A stretch of 64,000 nt of DNA from Gracilaria domingensis. Its lineage: Eukaryota > Rhodophyta > Florideophyceae > Gracilariales > Gracilariaceae. This document shows, piece after piece, positions 46,460 to 56,350 of the stretch (position 1 is the stretch's first letter; every line of letters starts with the position of its first letter). The notes below the pieces were generated by a model, which did no database searches, was not told the origin of the DNA, and saw nothing but the letters and a program-made list of their open reading frames with translations. The position numbers were made by a program, and so were the translations under genes. The DNA lies in contig VCMS01000128.1 of the NCBI GenBank assembly GCA_022539475.1, forward strand, positions 180,476-244,475, written 5' to 3'.

Positions 46460-47383
46460 TCAAATCCCTCCCATCCTTCTCTCCTCCCGTCCCCTCATAA
46501 TCCCCTTCGCAGTCCTCGCTACCTCCGCCGCACTCCTAAACCCACTCACCACTGGAGCTCCGACTCCCTCCCGCGGCACCTCCTCCACCACCTTCTTCAT
46601 CTCCTTACGCCTCTTCTTCAGATGGCTCTTCCCATCCCCAATCCCACCACCCTTTGTCTTCGGTGTCACAGGGGACCCCTTCTGCAGCGCCACCTTTCCC
46701 GCACTTCCCTTCTCCGTCTTTCCCTCCAAACCTCCTTTCACCGTCTTCTCTTCCACCAATCTTTGCCTCTTGCCCAGCTCCTTCATCTCCTTCTCCAGCA
46801 TGTCCAACCTCTCGTTCAGAAACATATTCTCCTCCAGCAACTCTCTAACCTCCCTTCCCGCACACTCCACTATCCCATACACATGATTCCTCATCTCCAC
46901 TCCCAATACCGACAACGAATTCCGCAGGCTCGAAATCGCCTCAACCGAAGCACCACTACCACCCCCACTCAGCACCACACCGCCCATTTCCGTTACAATC
47001 TCCACAATTCCATCGTGCAGTCGCTCCTTCATCACCAACCCCAACATCCCCACCCTCGCCTTCATCTCCCCCACAAACCGCATCTCCCTGTCACTCTCTC
47101 CGCCCCCACTCTCCATCTGGTCTCCAACCTGTAACTGACTCAAATGCACCGCACCCCTTCTCTCCATTGCGACCCCCTCCACCTCCAATTTTACCCCCTT
47201 CTCCACCTCATCACCATCCCCTCTCCTTGCCTCACACTTCTTTCCTTCATCGGTCACTTCCTTGTTCTGCGACATCCGACCAGCCGCCGTAACCACGTCA
47301 TCTTCCCGCTTTGGCGTCGGCGGTACCTCCTTCGCCTCCAACAGCGCCAACAGCTCCTCATCCTTCACGTATCCGTTCGACAT
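46460..47383 (-). CDS. coiled-coil protein of unknown function (307 aa)
   Basis: Start chosen at 47383 (MSNGYVKDEELLALLEAKEV), the first ATG with a charged, gene-like sequence behind it; the open frame extends further up but without support. The protein is rich in Glu, Lys and Arg. A central leucine-heptad segment (LLEENMFLNERLDMLEKEMK, residues about 190-215) predicts a coiled coil. A basic tract (SHLKKRRKEMKKVVEEV) could be a nuclear localisation signal, and the end is RSAAEVARTAKGIMRGREER. A TTAAATA-like box (minus strand, about 47567-47573) lies 185 bp upstream. No family recognised. The plus-strand frames over the same DNA are pyrimidine-rich shadows. Confidence 0.6.
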   Translation of the reverse strand: MSNGYVKDEELLALLEAKEVPPTPKREDDVVTAAGRMSQNKEVTDEGKKCEARRGDGDEVEKGVKLEVEGVAMERRGAVHLSQLQVGDQMESGGGESDREMRFVGEMKARVGMLGLVMKERLHDGIVEIVTEMGGVVLSGGGSGASVEAISSLRNSLSVLGVEMRNHVYGIVECAGREVRELLEENMFLNERLDMLEKEMKELGKRQRLVEEKTVKGGLEGKTEKGSAGKVALQKGSPVTPKTKGGGIGDGKSHLKKRRKEMKKVVEEVPREGVGAPVVSGFRSAAEVARTAKGIMRGREERRMGGI

Positions 47384-47599
47384 CTTCAGAAGAAGAAGTA
47401 GTAGTTGGATCGAAGTTTTCGCAGCGATACAGTGCAGTCGAGTTAAGCTGTGCTGTCCACCCCCACTGTCCAACCACACGGGCTATATCTAGCACCATGA
47501 TTGTCCCTGTTTCCCTAATCCCATTTCCCGCCAAAACATCTACTGTACACCTCCGCACCTTCCACTATTTAAGCGCCCCCCCTCTGTCCCCTCTTTCGC

Positions 47600-47990
47600 G
47601 CTCACATAGTCCGCACCCACCTCGCCTCGACCGGCGATATTTTTCTCTTCCGCCATAACCTCAATCGGTGGTTATGGCAAAACAGGAAGATATCGCCAGT
47701 GGAGGCAAGCTGGGGACTAGTGATTGTACTTAGAGTAGCTCACCCTCCGTCTCGAGTGGGGGCACCTTCTTCTTCTGTCACATCCTTTTTAGGTTGTGAC
47801 AAAAAAAGAATATGTCACCACTCGACACCGGAGGGGTAAAAATGATAGCACGTAGAGTAGTTCATCCTCCCTCTCAACATCCACTGGGAATATATTGATG
47901 TTCTCTCACATCTTTTCCCGGTTGTGACACTAGAAAAATACATCTCCAGTAGAGATGGAGAATATAGTCGTGATAACACGTAAAGGTAAC
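47600..47990. repeat. array of three diverged fold-back units
   Basis: Three successive imperfect inverted repeats of about 100-120 bp each. Unit 1 centres on GCCATAACC/GGTTATGGC with outer arms GGCGATAT (47633-47640) and ATATCGCC (47690-47697). Unit 2 pairs about 47745-47790 with 47795-47840 around TGTCACATCC/GGTTGTGACA, with arms of some 45 bp. Unit 3 centres on CACATC/GGTTGTGAC near 47910-47930. Units 2 and 3 share a leader (GAGTAGCTCACCCTCC, GAGTAGTTCATCCTCC). No coding content. Confidence 0.65.
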
Positions 47991-48023
47991 AATGTAATAA
48001 ACAATAATTTTATGCTACTATCT

Positions 48024-48731
48024 CTAACCAACCTTTCGAAAACCAGCTATGACATGAGCTGGGTTACTCGAGCCAAAAATGGCAGATCCTGCAACTAAAA
48101 TGTTTGCACCGGCCTTCACTACTCCTTTCACAGTACTCAGTCCAATACCTCCATCCACCTGTATCCCTATTCTTGGGTACAACTCCCTTGTATTTCGCAC
48201 CTTATCAAGAACACCCTCCATAAACGCCTGTCCTCCAAACCCTGGCTTTACCGTCATGGACAATAACATATCTAGAACTCCTTCCTTCATAAGTGCTTCT
48301 ACGACCTTTATAGACGTATTCGGGCGCAACGCAACTCCAACCTGCATTCCCATCCTTTTAATTCAGTTACATAATTCCTTCAACACCACGTTCTATTCCT
48401 CAGTTGGTACCTCGCACTTTTTTAGTCCCTTAGCCACACTCTCGATATGAAATGTGACTCCGTCTGCGCCTGCTTCTGCAAGCTCTTTTATCCATCGCCC
48501 AGGATCTGATACCACCAGATCACAGTCCAAAAAAAATTTCGTATGCCTCCGCAACGCTTTCACAACAGGCGGTCCAGCAGTAAGGTTCGCCACAAAATGA
48601 CCATCCATTACATCTACGTGCAGCCACTCCGCTCCAGCCTCTTCCATTGCACTCGCTTTATCTGAAAGGCGAGCAAAGTCTGAAGCCAAAACTGATGGCG
48701 CTATAATTAAACGAGAATCCATACTGAACAT
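48024..48731 (-). pseudogene. ribulose-phosphate 3-epimerase, with two in-frame stops
   Basis: The enzyme interconverts ribulose 5-phosphate and xylulose 5-phosphate in the pentose-phosphate and Calvin cycles. Family blocks are clear: LIIAPSVLASDFARL, HVDVMDGHFVANLTAGPPVV, GADGVTFHIE, GMQVGVALRPNT, MTVKPGFGGQAF, IQVDGGIG, GANILVAGSAIFG. A TAG (48393-48395) and a TGA (48363-48365) stand in the same frame between FHIE and GMQVG, without a shift. The metal-ligand His of the usual D(C/V)H(L/M)MV block is Asp (LDCDLVV) and the PGFGG block has Lys for Glu. A TATAAAA box (minus, 48779-48785) is still present. No transit peptide is visible. Most likely a recently dead paralogue. Confidence 0.75.
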
Positions 48732-49186
48732 CGATAACTTCAGTAACGCCAAACCCGTCCCTCCCAGACATACTCCTCTTTTATACCTCAATAAAAAAAG
48801 AAGATTATGGCAATCCGAGTGAAGCTATAGAACCCGTTCACGTCATTTATGAAGCCAAAATGGCTCCTCTCATCCTGTACTCAAGCTCCCCGTAACTCGT
48901 AATTTACAACTCAGGTTCGAATTCTGTTTCATTCATTGTACACTTTCTACTCTTCCACCTCCTTTTCATAAAGCATCACCACACTTTGTGGCATGTCATC
49001 TCATACAAGCTTTATCATTCATTCAGTACCAATACATATCATACATTTCGCTCACTTTCACAAGGTGAACCATGTTCCCGTTCTGCGCTTTCCAACCGTT
49101 TGTACCTAAGTATCACTCTTTACCCCAGCAGTTTTCCGCCCTATCTTCCATTTTTATCGTCACACAAAAACAATCGAACACTTGCA
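48732..49186. other. divergent intergenic region
   Basis: Carries the TATA box of the epimerase pseudogene (48779-48785, minus strand). The remainder is pyrimidine-rich A+T DNA leading to the ATG at 49187; no other feature seen. Confidence 0.4.
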
Positions 49187-50087
49187 ATGAACTCCCAGTC
49201 CGACATGCCTCCGACTCCGCCTCCGAGTCCCAGATACTCTGACGTCCCTCAGGCCTCATCTCCCACCCGAAGGACTCTAGCCGTTATTGTTGGAAGGGGG
49301 CGTATAGGTACCATGCTGGCGAACGAACAAGATATGGTCATTTCCGCACAAGAATTCTGCAGCATGGCTGCTACCTCTCATCTTTCTGATGTACCGATAT
49401 AGTTTGTGAAAGAACGAACACCCTGGAGACCGTAATTCAGGCTTGCCCTTATTCGCTCAGAGCGAATCTCGTTTTCTTCCAGAATGGAGACATCATACCA
49501 TTGGTTTCGAAGCTCGGTGTGGACAAATTTTCAAAAGTTGTCCTATACGTTGGTGTCCTTTCAAGAAACGCAGCTCCGCAGGATGGCTTCACTCCTCAAA
49601 GTCCAGATGTCTCACTGTCGCAACAGGAAAGTGGGCCTCCAACGTTGCAGACAGGTTTAGATCTATGGGTCTCACTTGCGGGGTTGTCGACGAAGACACA
49701 TTTCTTGTAAGCTATTATGAGAAGCTCGTGTGGCTATCAGCGTTCAACATCGTCGGGGCCTCAACAAGTTTCATTCCTATGGACTTAGTCGCTACGGATT
49801 GCAGTACGGTTGTGCTCACAATAATGAAAGAGCTTTTGAAGATAGTTACGCTTAAGACAGGTACTACTTTCAACCTAGAAGAGACCTTTGGGCGAATTCT
49901 TGCATATGGAAATACTCTCGTTGGCTTCCCTACTTCTTTCTCCGACTTTCAGTTTAGGAACGCGTACTTCTACGACTTTTCCCGCCAAGAAAGAAACATC
50001 GTAGGCGGTGACCCCGCTCCTTTTCATACAAACTACGTCAACGTTGTTAAGGAAAAGTTATCCCCCTCCCCATTCCCCCAGCTTTGA
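49187..50087 (+). pseudogene. ketopantoate-reductase-like protein, broken by two frame changes
   Basis: From ATG 49187 (MNSQSDMPPTPPPSPRYSDV) a Pro-rich head leads to LAVIVGRGRIGTMLA, a Rossmann GxGxxG motif. At about 49400 the frame ends, but coding pattern continues one frame over: TDIVCERTNTLETVIQAC, LVFFQNGDIIPLVSKLGV (compare the QNG block of 2-dehydropantoate 2-reductases), KVVLYVGVLSRNAAPQDG. Near 49610 it returns to another frame: ADRFRSMGLTCGVVDEDTFL, YYEKLVWLSAFNIVGAS (the EKL-W-N block), and a C-terminal helical domain to 50087. The superfamily is fairly clear, the substrate is not. Introns could in theory repair the frames, but no convincing GT-AG pairs were found, so a pseudogene is preferred. 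Confidence 0.5.
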
Positions 50088-50713
50088 GGTTAGAACACAT
50101 GACTTTTCGGTGTTCTAAACCTTTTAGAGAGAGTTAAACATAAAATTTACTTTATCGAAATGACATGTTCCTATTATATTACTTATATTGTTCGTCCTTC
50201 TGTGGTTCAAATACGCCCTTTTAAATCCTACATCCCTTATCACTAATACCTCGCGAAGTTTTTGCTAGATGGAAAAGGGTCATTCCACATCATTAAAGTG
50301 CACGATACTAGTAACAAAACAAGTACAAAATTGTGATATTTCTGAAGAACTAAGCCTTCGCAATACTTGGGGCACCCGTATAAAGTAAGGTAAACCTTTT
50401 ATGGGTTTCAACCCTTAATGGAGGTTGTTTTACTGTTCTTGATTTCTAAGCTCATGTTGAAGATATTCATAGCTTTCTTTACCCACTTGAACCCGTACAT
50501 TTAATTTATGACTAAATCATCCTTTCTTTACTGCAGATCGATGCAAAATCTTCTCGTTCTAGTAACGTTTTAAAACAGTACTACAATACTCGTATATGGT
50601 CGTCCTTAGACTCTTTTTATACTACGAAACACCTTGTGAACATCAATCACATCCTTCTCATTCGTATACTCACACCCATTTACAAAACGAACCATTTCGA
50701 AAGCTTTCAAAAC
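50088..50713. other. A+T-rich intergenic region
   Basis: No gene, repeat or RNA recognised. A TTTTTATACT TATA-like box at about 50614-50623 lies roughly 95 bp before the ATG at 50714. Confidence 0.4.
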
Positions 50714-51577
50714 ATGTATAACTCAGAAGTTAGAGCCCAAGAAGTAACTACTCAGCAGCTGGCTAACGAAATATTCGAAAATGGCTACGTCGTGATTAGT
50801 GATATTGACGGTTCTCTAAAAAGAGCTGGGGACAACATTCCTGCCGAAACAGTCAAATGTATGAAGTACATCAATGCACGCGTTGGTTTCGGAATTGCTA
50901 CTGGGCGAGATATAGAGGATGCCGAGAGTTTCATGGAGCACCTGGGTGGCTACACTTTTGGCATCTCTGGAAACCAAGGCGCACGGGTCAGATTATCGAA
51001 TGGTACCGAAATTGATCAAGACCTTGACAGGGAAGGATACGAAAGATGTGCAGCCGAACTTGAGAGACTTGCACTCTCCTTAAATGAATCGCACGGACTT
51101 CACGAAGAGCGTCAACAAGCAGTTGTGAGCACTAGAAAAGACAGTGGACTCCCTAACTTCACGTACAATGGACTGTCGAAGTGGAAAACAAAAGTTAACT
51201 CCGGTATTTCAAAAGTGTTGACATCCTTTCCGAACCTGCTTGCGTACCCTCAAGATGAAAACTGTGACATAGGGGACATTCGTTTCACGAAATATAGTGG
51301 GGCGCTAGCCTTGGTTGAAAACGAACCCCAGTTCGACACACATTTAATCGTTGCTTTCCGGAATGCTTCCAATGATGGCCCTCTATATGAAATGGCAACC
51401 CTGGCAGTTCATGTGAAGGGAGACGACCATCCAGCAGCGGTAACATATCTTGTTGATGGGGTGGAGGACGTGCATGAGACCATCAGAAGGGTGGCAGAAC
51501 TGTACGCGTACACAAAATGCAAGTGTCAATGGTTTAGAAATGGTCTTGGAATTTCTTACGATGCCTGTAATACTTAG
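50714..51577 (+). CDS. HAD-superfamily, trehalose-phosphatase-like protein (287 aa)
   Basis: Start ATG 50714 (MYNSEVRAQEVTTQQLANEI). HAD motif I is SDIDGSL (nucleophile Asp and acid/base Asp), motif II is FGIATGRD. The sequence then follows the trehalose-6-phosphate phosphatase plan, with FGISGNQGARVRLSNG (compare the GxHGa strand) and an end ATLAVHVKGDDHPAAVTYLV / VEDVHETIRRVAELY like the final strands of that family. The conserved GDDxTDE metal motif is not recognisable at its expected place (EPQFDTHLIVAF), so activity is doubtful, or this is a divergent subfamily. Cytosolic, no signal peptide. It ends 52 bp from the end of a convergent, dead paralogue. Confidence 0.6.
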   Translation: MYNSEVRAQEVTTQQLANEIFENGYVVISDIDGSLKRAGDNIPAETVKCMKYINARVGFGIATGRDIEDAESFMEHLGGYTFGISGNQGARVRLSNGTEIDQDLDREGYERCAAELERLALSLNESHGLHEERQQAVVSTRKDSGLPNFTYNGLSKWKTKVNSGISKVLTSFPNLLAYPQDENCDIGDIRFTKYSGALALVENEPQFDTHLIVAFRNASNDGPLYEMATLAVHVKGDDHPAAVTYLVDGVEDVHETIRRVAELYAYTKCKCQWFRNGLGISYDACNT

Positions 51578-51629
51578 CTAGGATATGAGATCTCAGTCAT
51601 GAAAGGGTCGTATATATCTCAATACCCTT

Positions 51630-52624
51630 TTATGATTCATGGTGGTTTTTATCGTGCTGCTTTTCCTTGTAGCCGTACAACAGAGCCACCAGCATAATTG
51701 TCGAATGTACATCCTCCACGCTTTCGAACAGGTTGTGTACTCCACCCGGGATACAATCTTCTTTGACGTGAACGCCGTACACGTCTACCTCTTGCAAAAG
51801 ACCGTCGCTCAAAGCACTTCCGAACGTCACGACGTCATCCGTATCAATAAATCTCGGTTCATTATCCACAAGATTTGCTCCTCCGCTTCCTTTTCTGTAT
51901 CGCTTGTCCACAATTTCGCAACTTTTATTGCCGGGATAGATACAAACGCATCCATCTTCTGCAATGGGTCCCCAAAAGCAGAATCTACTTCTTCTCTCCA
52001 CTGCCACAGTTTGTTGTACACGAAATTGGGAAGGCCACTATCACTTCTGGTCTCCACGAACCCCTTCTCATCATCATTCACAATACCATGCCTCCTATTC
52101 AAATCCCTTGCCAGGAACAGTAGTCTGTCAACAGTGTGGTCAAGGGTATGATCATTGAACGCAGCCTTAATTTCTCTCTCGTCAGAGAAACGGAGGAAAG
52201 CTCCATGATTCGCCGACACACCAAACTTATACTCTCCGAGTCCTTCCATTTTCCGCTCCACGTCGCCCACATCACCCCTTGTGACAAGTCCGAAACCAAC
52301 ACGTTCGTCAATGAACTTCATACACTTCACAACTTCTTCTGGAATTGACTCTCCTTCTCTTCTCAACGTTCCATCAACGGAACTTAATATACCGTAACCA
52401 TTGGCATATATGAACTTAGACAAGGTAATGGCTGAAATTCCCGCCAAGTCTCTCTGTTCCTCTTCCATTTTTCCTGATACAGTCACCATGGTGCCACAAG
52501 TACCGCACAGACAGGAACTGTATAGACTTCTCAGTTTCATACTTCTCTTAAAAGCAACCTTAAGTGCAGTTTCAGAAGTGGTAGGACGTTTCATGTTCAA
52601 TTGCGAATTGAATGGTGCCACCAA
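51630..52624 (-). pseudogene. convergent paralogue of the HAD protein, frameshifted
   Basis: Minus-strand relative of the gene at 50714: LSKFIYANGYGILSSVDGTL, VKCMKFIDERVGFGLVTRGD, SGLPNFVYNKLWQWREEVDS, then (other frame, from about 51945) YPGNKSCEIVDKRYRKGSGG, VDNEPRFIDTDDVV and GVHVKEDCIPGGVHNLFESV to 51630. HAD motif I has lost its nucleophile (SSVDG instead of SDIDG) and the reading frame shifts once near 51940-52000. The N terminus to 52624 is longer than in the intact paralogue and may not be real. Inverted tail-to-tail placement suggests an inverted duplication. Confidence 0.7.
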
Positions 52625-52804
52625 TGATGTTAACGATACCGAGCATGTTGCATGTTGAAATTAGACGCAACTGGACCAAAGACGTATGACATTTGTTCAA
52701 ATACCAGCCTGCCGCACCTTTTCTATGTTCATATGTATAGCCTTACAATAGTATACTACTCTTAATACTCGCAAGACACTCATAATTTACTAATCATCTC
52801 ATTC
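52625..52804. other. left edge of the modification island
   Basis: A+T-rich DNA between the dead HAD gene and the dioxygenase gene stop. No terminal inverted repeat matching the right side (63.6-64 kb) was recognised. Confidence 0.4.
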
Positions 52805-55789
52805 TCATCCACTTCGAGGCGCTCGCAGCCTCATTATTGGCAAATCGTCATCACTACTGCTCTCGAGCACTTCGGTTCTACCGGCCTCCGCTTCCACACC
52901 AATCTTCACGACCACTTGGTCTTCGTCCATGTCAACCGCCCCACCCTCCTTATCGGACAACTGTTCATCCTCCGCCTCCTCCTCCTCGTCACCATTGACA
53001 AACGTGGGTCGGAAATCCTGCACCTGATGAACAGCATCAGGTAGTGCGTAGCCCTCTGGTACCATGTACATGTGGTATCTAACCAGCAAATCCATAGACT
53101 CGAGCCTATCCACCTTGTCCTTCCCACTTGCTCCAGCATGTGTCACATCACCACGGCCCACGAATACAGAGTACGGTGGGATGATTATCTTCTTCGCTGG
53201 ATACACCTCCGACATCACTCGCAACTGTTGGTTGTTCATCCCCACCAGTTGATGGCTTCCAGCGCTCACCCAGAGAGGAAAGCGCTCTTTCCCAGAGGCC
53301 ATTAAAAAGTATCCGGGGTTACCAGTATTCATTGTTTCCTTCGTAACCAGACCACTGAGGTCGGTGTGCAGCGTCTGGCGCTTGCACTTTCTCGTGGTCC
53401 CCAGAAATCGACCACCAGTTTTCGGAGTGTACATCTTCACAGCTTCCCTTTCACTGTCCCATAGTCCCAAAGCCGCAGCAATTGTACCCATTCGAACATC
53501 AAGTAAAGCACGCCATCTTACAACCCACCTGAGCTCCTCATTATCCTCCGGCTTCTCCACCGTACCCCAACGTGTCGACATCACTCTCCCCTCAAATGGT
53601 CCATCGCTCCGGTCCTTCCATTCTTCATCATCGATGATGATTTGAACAAACGACTTCTGTTCCTCCCCTTTCGGTATATCCTGCATCGCTCCATACTCAT
53701 TCTCGAAGAATTCCACCAACTTCCCCGACACATCTCCGAACTCCCGAACTTCTTCCCACTCCTCCCATTTAGAGACACCATTATCCGTCGCAAAGCCATC
53801 AAGCACGCAATATCCATTCTGCCTTAGCTCAGCTTGCATTCGGGCGAAGAACATTTGCCCAAATTCGTCATGCTCCTTCGCAGCAACCCACAGCACCTCT
53901 TCATCATCCATACCTGTCGGCCGAGTACGAGGATACTGCATACCAAATGTCTCCGCCCGTAGGCGATGTTCAGCCCTTGCACCGTGCCAAAACACAAGAT
54001 GGTGTGCATCTCTGAGATCTGAGACACTTAGCAGCTCCGACCTATGTGCCTTCGGCAAGTGAATGACTCTGAGCCAGGGGTCCTTGTGCTCAATTATGTT
54101 CTTCCCTTGCCATTCTTGCGGTCTCAGCCTGACATACCCGCACCATGATGGGTTCGCTGGGCCATCATATGGGTCTCCTCGAACAAGTCCGTGCTCTTCA
54201 GATTCCTGAAGAGCTGTAGGTAACTCGTCATCAAATGACCCCCCACCTGTCTCTTGCTGTTCGTCTGGCGCAGCATCTTTTTCGAGGGTGATAACCCGTG
54301 GAACTGTCACAGCAAGAAGCTCTTCGTCATCCACAAATGCAGAACTGCCTGCGTTCTCTGCATTCCGTCCCTCTTCCAATGCCACGAACTGAACCTTCAT
54401 CGACCTTCCTCTCAGCACATGTTCATTTATTTGAGACATCAGGTCATCCGCTGTCATGTTGTTCAGAGCAGATCTCATCTGTTGTGTGAAAGACTTTCTC
54501 TGTTTCTTTCTCGGCGGACCCCGCTGTTCTTCTTCAGAGCTATCCAGAACTTTTATGGCACCTCCATTTCGGCCGTGCTCAATTTCCCTATAACTCAGCT
54601 GCGCCCGTTCTCTTGCACTTCTTCGCGGCTCCCCTTCTTCACTGGTAGATGTTACAGCAGCAGCAGCGGGAGTTCTTCTCTTCGTCACGGACTGCTTCAC
54701 TGGCGCGGGGGGCGCAATTACCTTGAGCATCGTCCGCAATCGATTCTGAACGGAAGTTGTTGCAGTTCTAATTGAGTTCGTCCTGCTCCGAACACGCGGT
54801 AATGTGTTGAAGTGCACAACTTGTCCCAAAGGGAACTGATACACAGCTGCGTTGTTTTCTGGGTCTTCAACGTCATCTTCATTCGATGGAGCAGAAAGAC
54901 TGACTTCGCGTTTCTGGAACACTTCCATGGACTCTTCATCGTTCAGTTCATTCCTCACTGCTCGAGCCGCGCGGAACAGAGACACTGCTCTATCATAAAA
55001 GAAAGCTCGAACCTCTTCAAAGCTTTTCCATTGCTTTTTCTTCGTCGACTTGCCCTTCAATAGAAACATCTGAAGACAGTCTAGAATGAAGGAAAACTCC
55101 TCGGCATCCAAAACATATGGCGTAGTATGGGACAGATGTGTGAGACCTATCTCACTCACAGTCTCACATATATCCTCGAAATGGGCCAGCACTCTCTCAC
55201 GAGACATGAGTTGCAGGGCGACATTGGCATATCTCAGATACTGACGCTCTTGCACGGTCCCAATCAGTTGGCTCTCCTTCAACACTTCTGTCACTTCTGC
55301 AGGATCCACGTATGCCGGCGTCACCCCCTCAATATCTTCAATTAGAATGGCGACCACACTAACTGTAGAGTGTATCTTGTCTGCAAACATCATCCTTTGC
55401 ATGGTACTCGTCGACTCATTGAGGTACGAAGCAACACATAACAATTCCTTCATCCCAATGGGCCTCCCATCTCTTCGTATCAGCAGATTGCAACGCCAAA
55501 ACCTCGCTAATCGCTTCCAATTCGGTGCACCAGTCGCTGCCAAATATTGTACAGCTTTCAGACGATACAAACCATCTACAATGAAGCACTTCTTCGTTAG
55601 AGGTCCCTTGTCAGTATCCCTCTCTCCCGTAGTAGCATCTTGTGAGGCCACCACTGGAGAACCCATCGACTGCAATATCCCCTGCTCCTCCATACTCTTC
55701 ACAAGGGCTTCACCGTGACGTTTAATTACTCCACGGAGTAAATTGGGCGGAGTGTCCACCAGAGTGATGTCAACAGTAACAACAACCAT
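52805..55789 (-). CDS. ParB/Srx-like domain fused to a 2-oxoglutarate/Fe(II) dioxygenase (994 aa)
   Basis: First good ATG at 55789 (MVVVTVDITLVDTPPNLLRG); the frame is open further up to a TAG at 55838. Residues 1-95 fit the ParB/Srx fold: a VTVDITLVDTPPNLLRG start, HGEALVKSMEEQGI helix and FIVDGLYRLKAVQYLAA (compare VIDGxHRxxAA). A long linker has acidic runs and a basic NLS-like PPRKKQRKSFTQQ near residue 426. The C-terminal 350 residues contain a dioxygenase core: NGYCVLDGFATDNGV strand, LHTDLSG (HxD, near residue 808), GRGDVTHAGASG (distal His, near 884) and VRYHMYM (Arg, near 900), the iron and 2-oxoglutarate ligands. An acidic tail follows. ParB-like domains bind or cleave DNA; such dioxygenases oxidise nucleic acid bases or proteins. 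Together with the methyltransferase gene at 58893 it suggests a DNA-modification role. The exact subfamily is uncertain. Confidence 0.72.
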   Translation of the reverse strand: MVVVTVDITLVDTPPNLLRGVIKRHGEALVKSMEEQGILQSMGSPVVASQDATTGERDTDKGPLTKKCFIVDGLYRLKAVQYLAATGAPNWKRLARFWRCNLLIRRDGRPIGMKELLCVASYLNESTSTMQRMMFADKIHSTVSVVAILIEDIEGVTPAYVDPAEVTEVLKESQLIGTVQERQYLRYANVALQLMSRERVLAHFEDICETVSEIGLTHLSHTTPYVLDAEEFSFILDCLQMFLLKGKSTKKKQWKSFEEVRAFFYDRAVSLFRAARAVRNELNDEESMEVFQKREVSLSAPSNEDDVEDPENNAAVYQFPLGQVVHFNTLPRVRSRTNSIRTATTSVQNRLRTMLKVIAPPAPVKQSVTKRRTPAAAAVTSTSEEGEPRRSARERAQLSYREIEHGRNGGAIKVLDSSEEEQRGPPRKKQRKSFTQQMRSALNNMTADDLMSQINEHVLRGRSMKVQFVALEEGRNAENAGSSAFVDDEELLAVTVPRVITLEKDAAPDEQQETGGGSFDDELPTALQESEEHGLVRGDPYDGPANPSWCGYVRLRPQEWQGKNIIEHKDPWLRVIHLPKAHRSELLSVSDLRDAHHLVFWHGARAEHRLRAETFGMQYPRTRPTGMDDEEVLWVAAKEHDEFGQMFFARMQAELRQNGYCVLDGFATDNGVSKWEEWEEVREFGDVSGKLVEFFENEYGAMQDIPKGEEQKSFVQIIIDDEEWKDRSDGPFEGRVMSTRWGTVEKPEDNEELRWVVRWRALLDVRMGTIAAALGLWDSEREAVKMYTPKTGGRFLGTTRKCKRQTLHTDLSGLVTKETMNTGNPGYFLMASGKERFPLWVSAGSHQLVGMNNQQLRVMSEVYPAKKIIIPPYSVFVGRGDVTHAGASGKDKVDRLESMDLLVRYHMYMVPEGYALPDAVHQVQDFRPTFVNGDEEEEAEDEQLSDKEGGAVDMDEDQVVVKIGVEAEAGRTEVLESSSDDDLPIMRLRAPRSG

Positions 55790-55837
55790 CCGGTACTGAT
55801 TGAGGTTCACCTTTGGTACCTTCTGACGAATTCGTCT

Positions 55838-56335
55838 CTACGTCTTGCTCCGAGTAGGTGTCCCTTGTGTTCCAGACCGCTCGCCAGAAACACTTGAACG
55901 TGCCATTCTTGCGGACAGAAGCACAACGTCATCGTCCTGCTGCTCCGCAGTTTTTGGTGCAGTTTGGGGTACAAATGGACCAGCTCCTTGTGCGGATTGC
56001 GCATCCGCGTCTGGAAGGGGACCTTTTATGATCTCATCTTCCTCTTCTTGCACAGCCGTCCCGTGCTGAGCAGTCTGTTTCGACACAGAAGTTTCCCTTG
56101 TGCCGACGGTCTGATTCATCGCAGGAGATGCCCTTTTCGACGCAGTGGGCTTCGTAGCGGAGGTAGACTTTGTTTGGCCTGTCCGCTTCGTAGCTGGAGA
56201 TGATCTCGTCTCCATAGTCCGCTTCGTAACAGACGACGGACCGGCCTGCGGAGGTGCTACTGATGCGTTACCTCTCGGTGTTGATGAACTTCGAATTGGC
56301 TCCGTGCGGCTTGTCGGCGTCATCACCTCACTCAT
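55838..56335 (-). CDS. hypothetical Ser/Thr/Lys-rich linker-like protein (165 aa)
   Basis: ATG 56335 (MSEVMTPTSRTEPIRSS) begins a low-complexity, basic sequence with repeated SxxTKRT motifs (SSVTKRTMETRSSPATKRTG, QTKSTSATKPTASKRASPAM), then an acidic patch and GPFVPQTAPKTAEQQDDDVV. It ends at TAG 55838-55840, but the same frame continues into the dioxygenase gene (RRIRQKVPKVNLNQYR). It may therefore be the disordered N-terminal region of that protein, separated by a stop codon or a missed intron. Function unknown. Confidence 0.4.
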   Translation of the reverse strand: MSEVMTPTSRTEPIRSSSTPRGNASVAPPQAGPSSVTKRTMETRSSPATKRTGQTKSTSATKPTASKRASPAMNQTVGTRETSVSKQTAQHGTAVQEEEDEIIKGPLPDADAQSAQGAGPFVPQTAPKTAEQQDDDVVLLSARMARSSVSGERSGTQGTPTRSKT

Positions 56336-56350
56336 AGCGCTCACCGTTCG

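Noticed and set aside
46205-47134. 309-codon plus-strand frame rich in Pro, Leu, His and Ser
   Set aside because: Shadow of the minus-strand coiled-coil gene, whose purine-rich codons leave pyrimidine-rich frames on the other strand.
48354-48410. Intron removing the two stops in the epimerase gene
   Set aside because: GT-AG pairs in the right phase would also remove the conserved IKRMGMQ stretch just before VGVALRPNT, and the enclosed sequence still looks like coding DNA.
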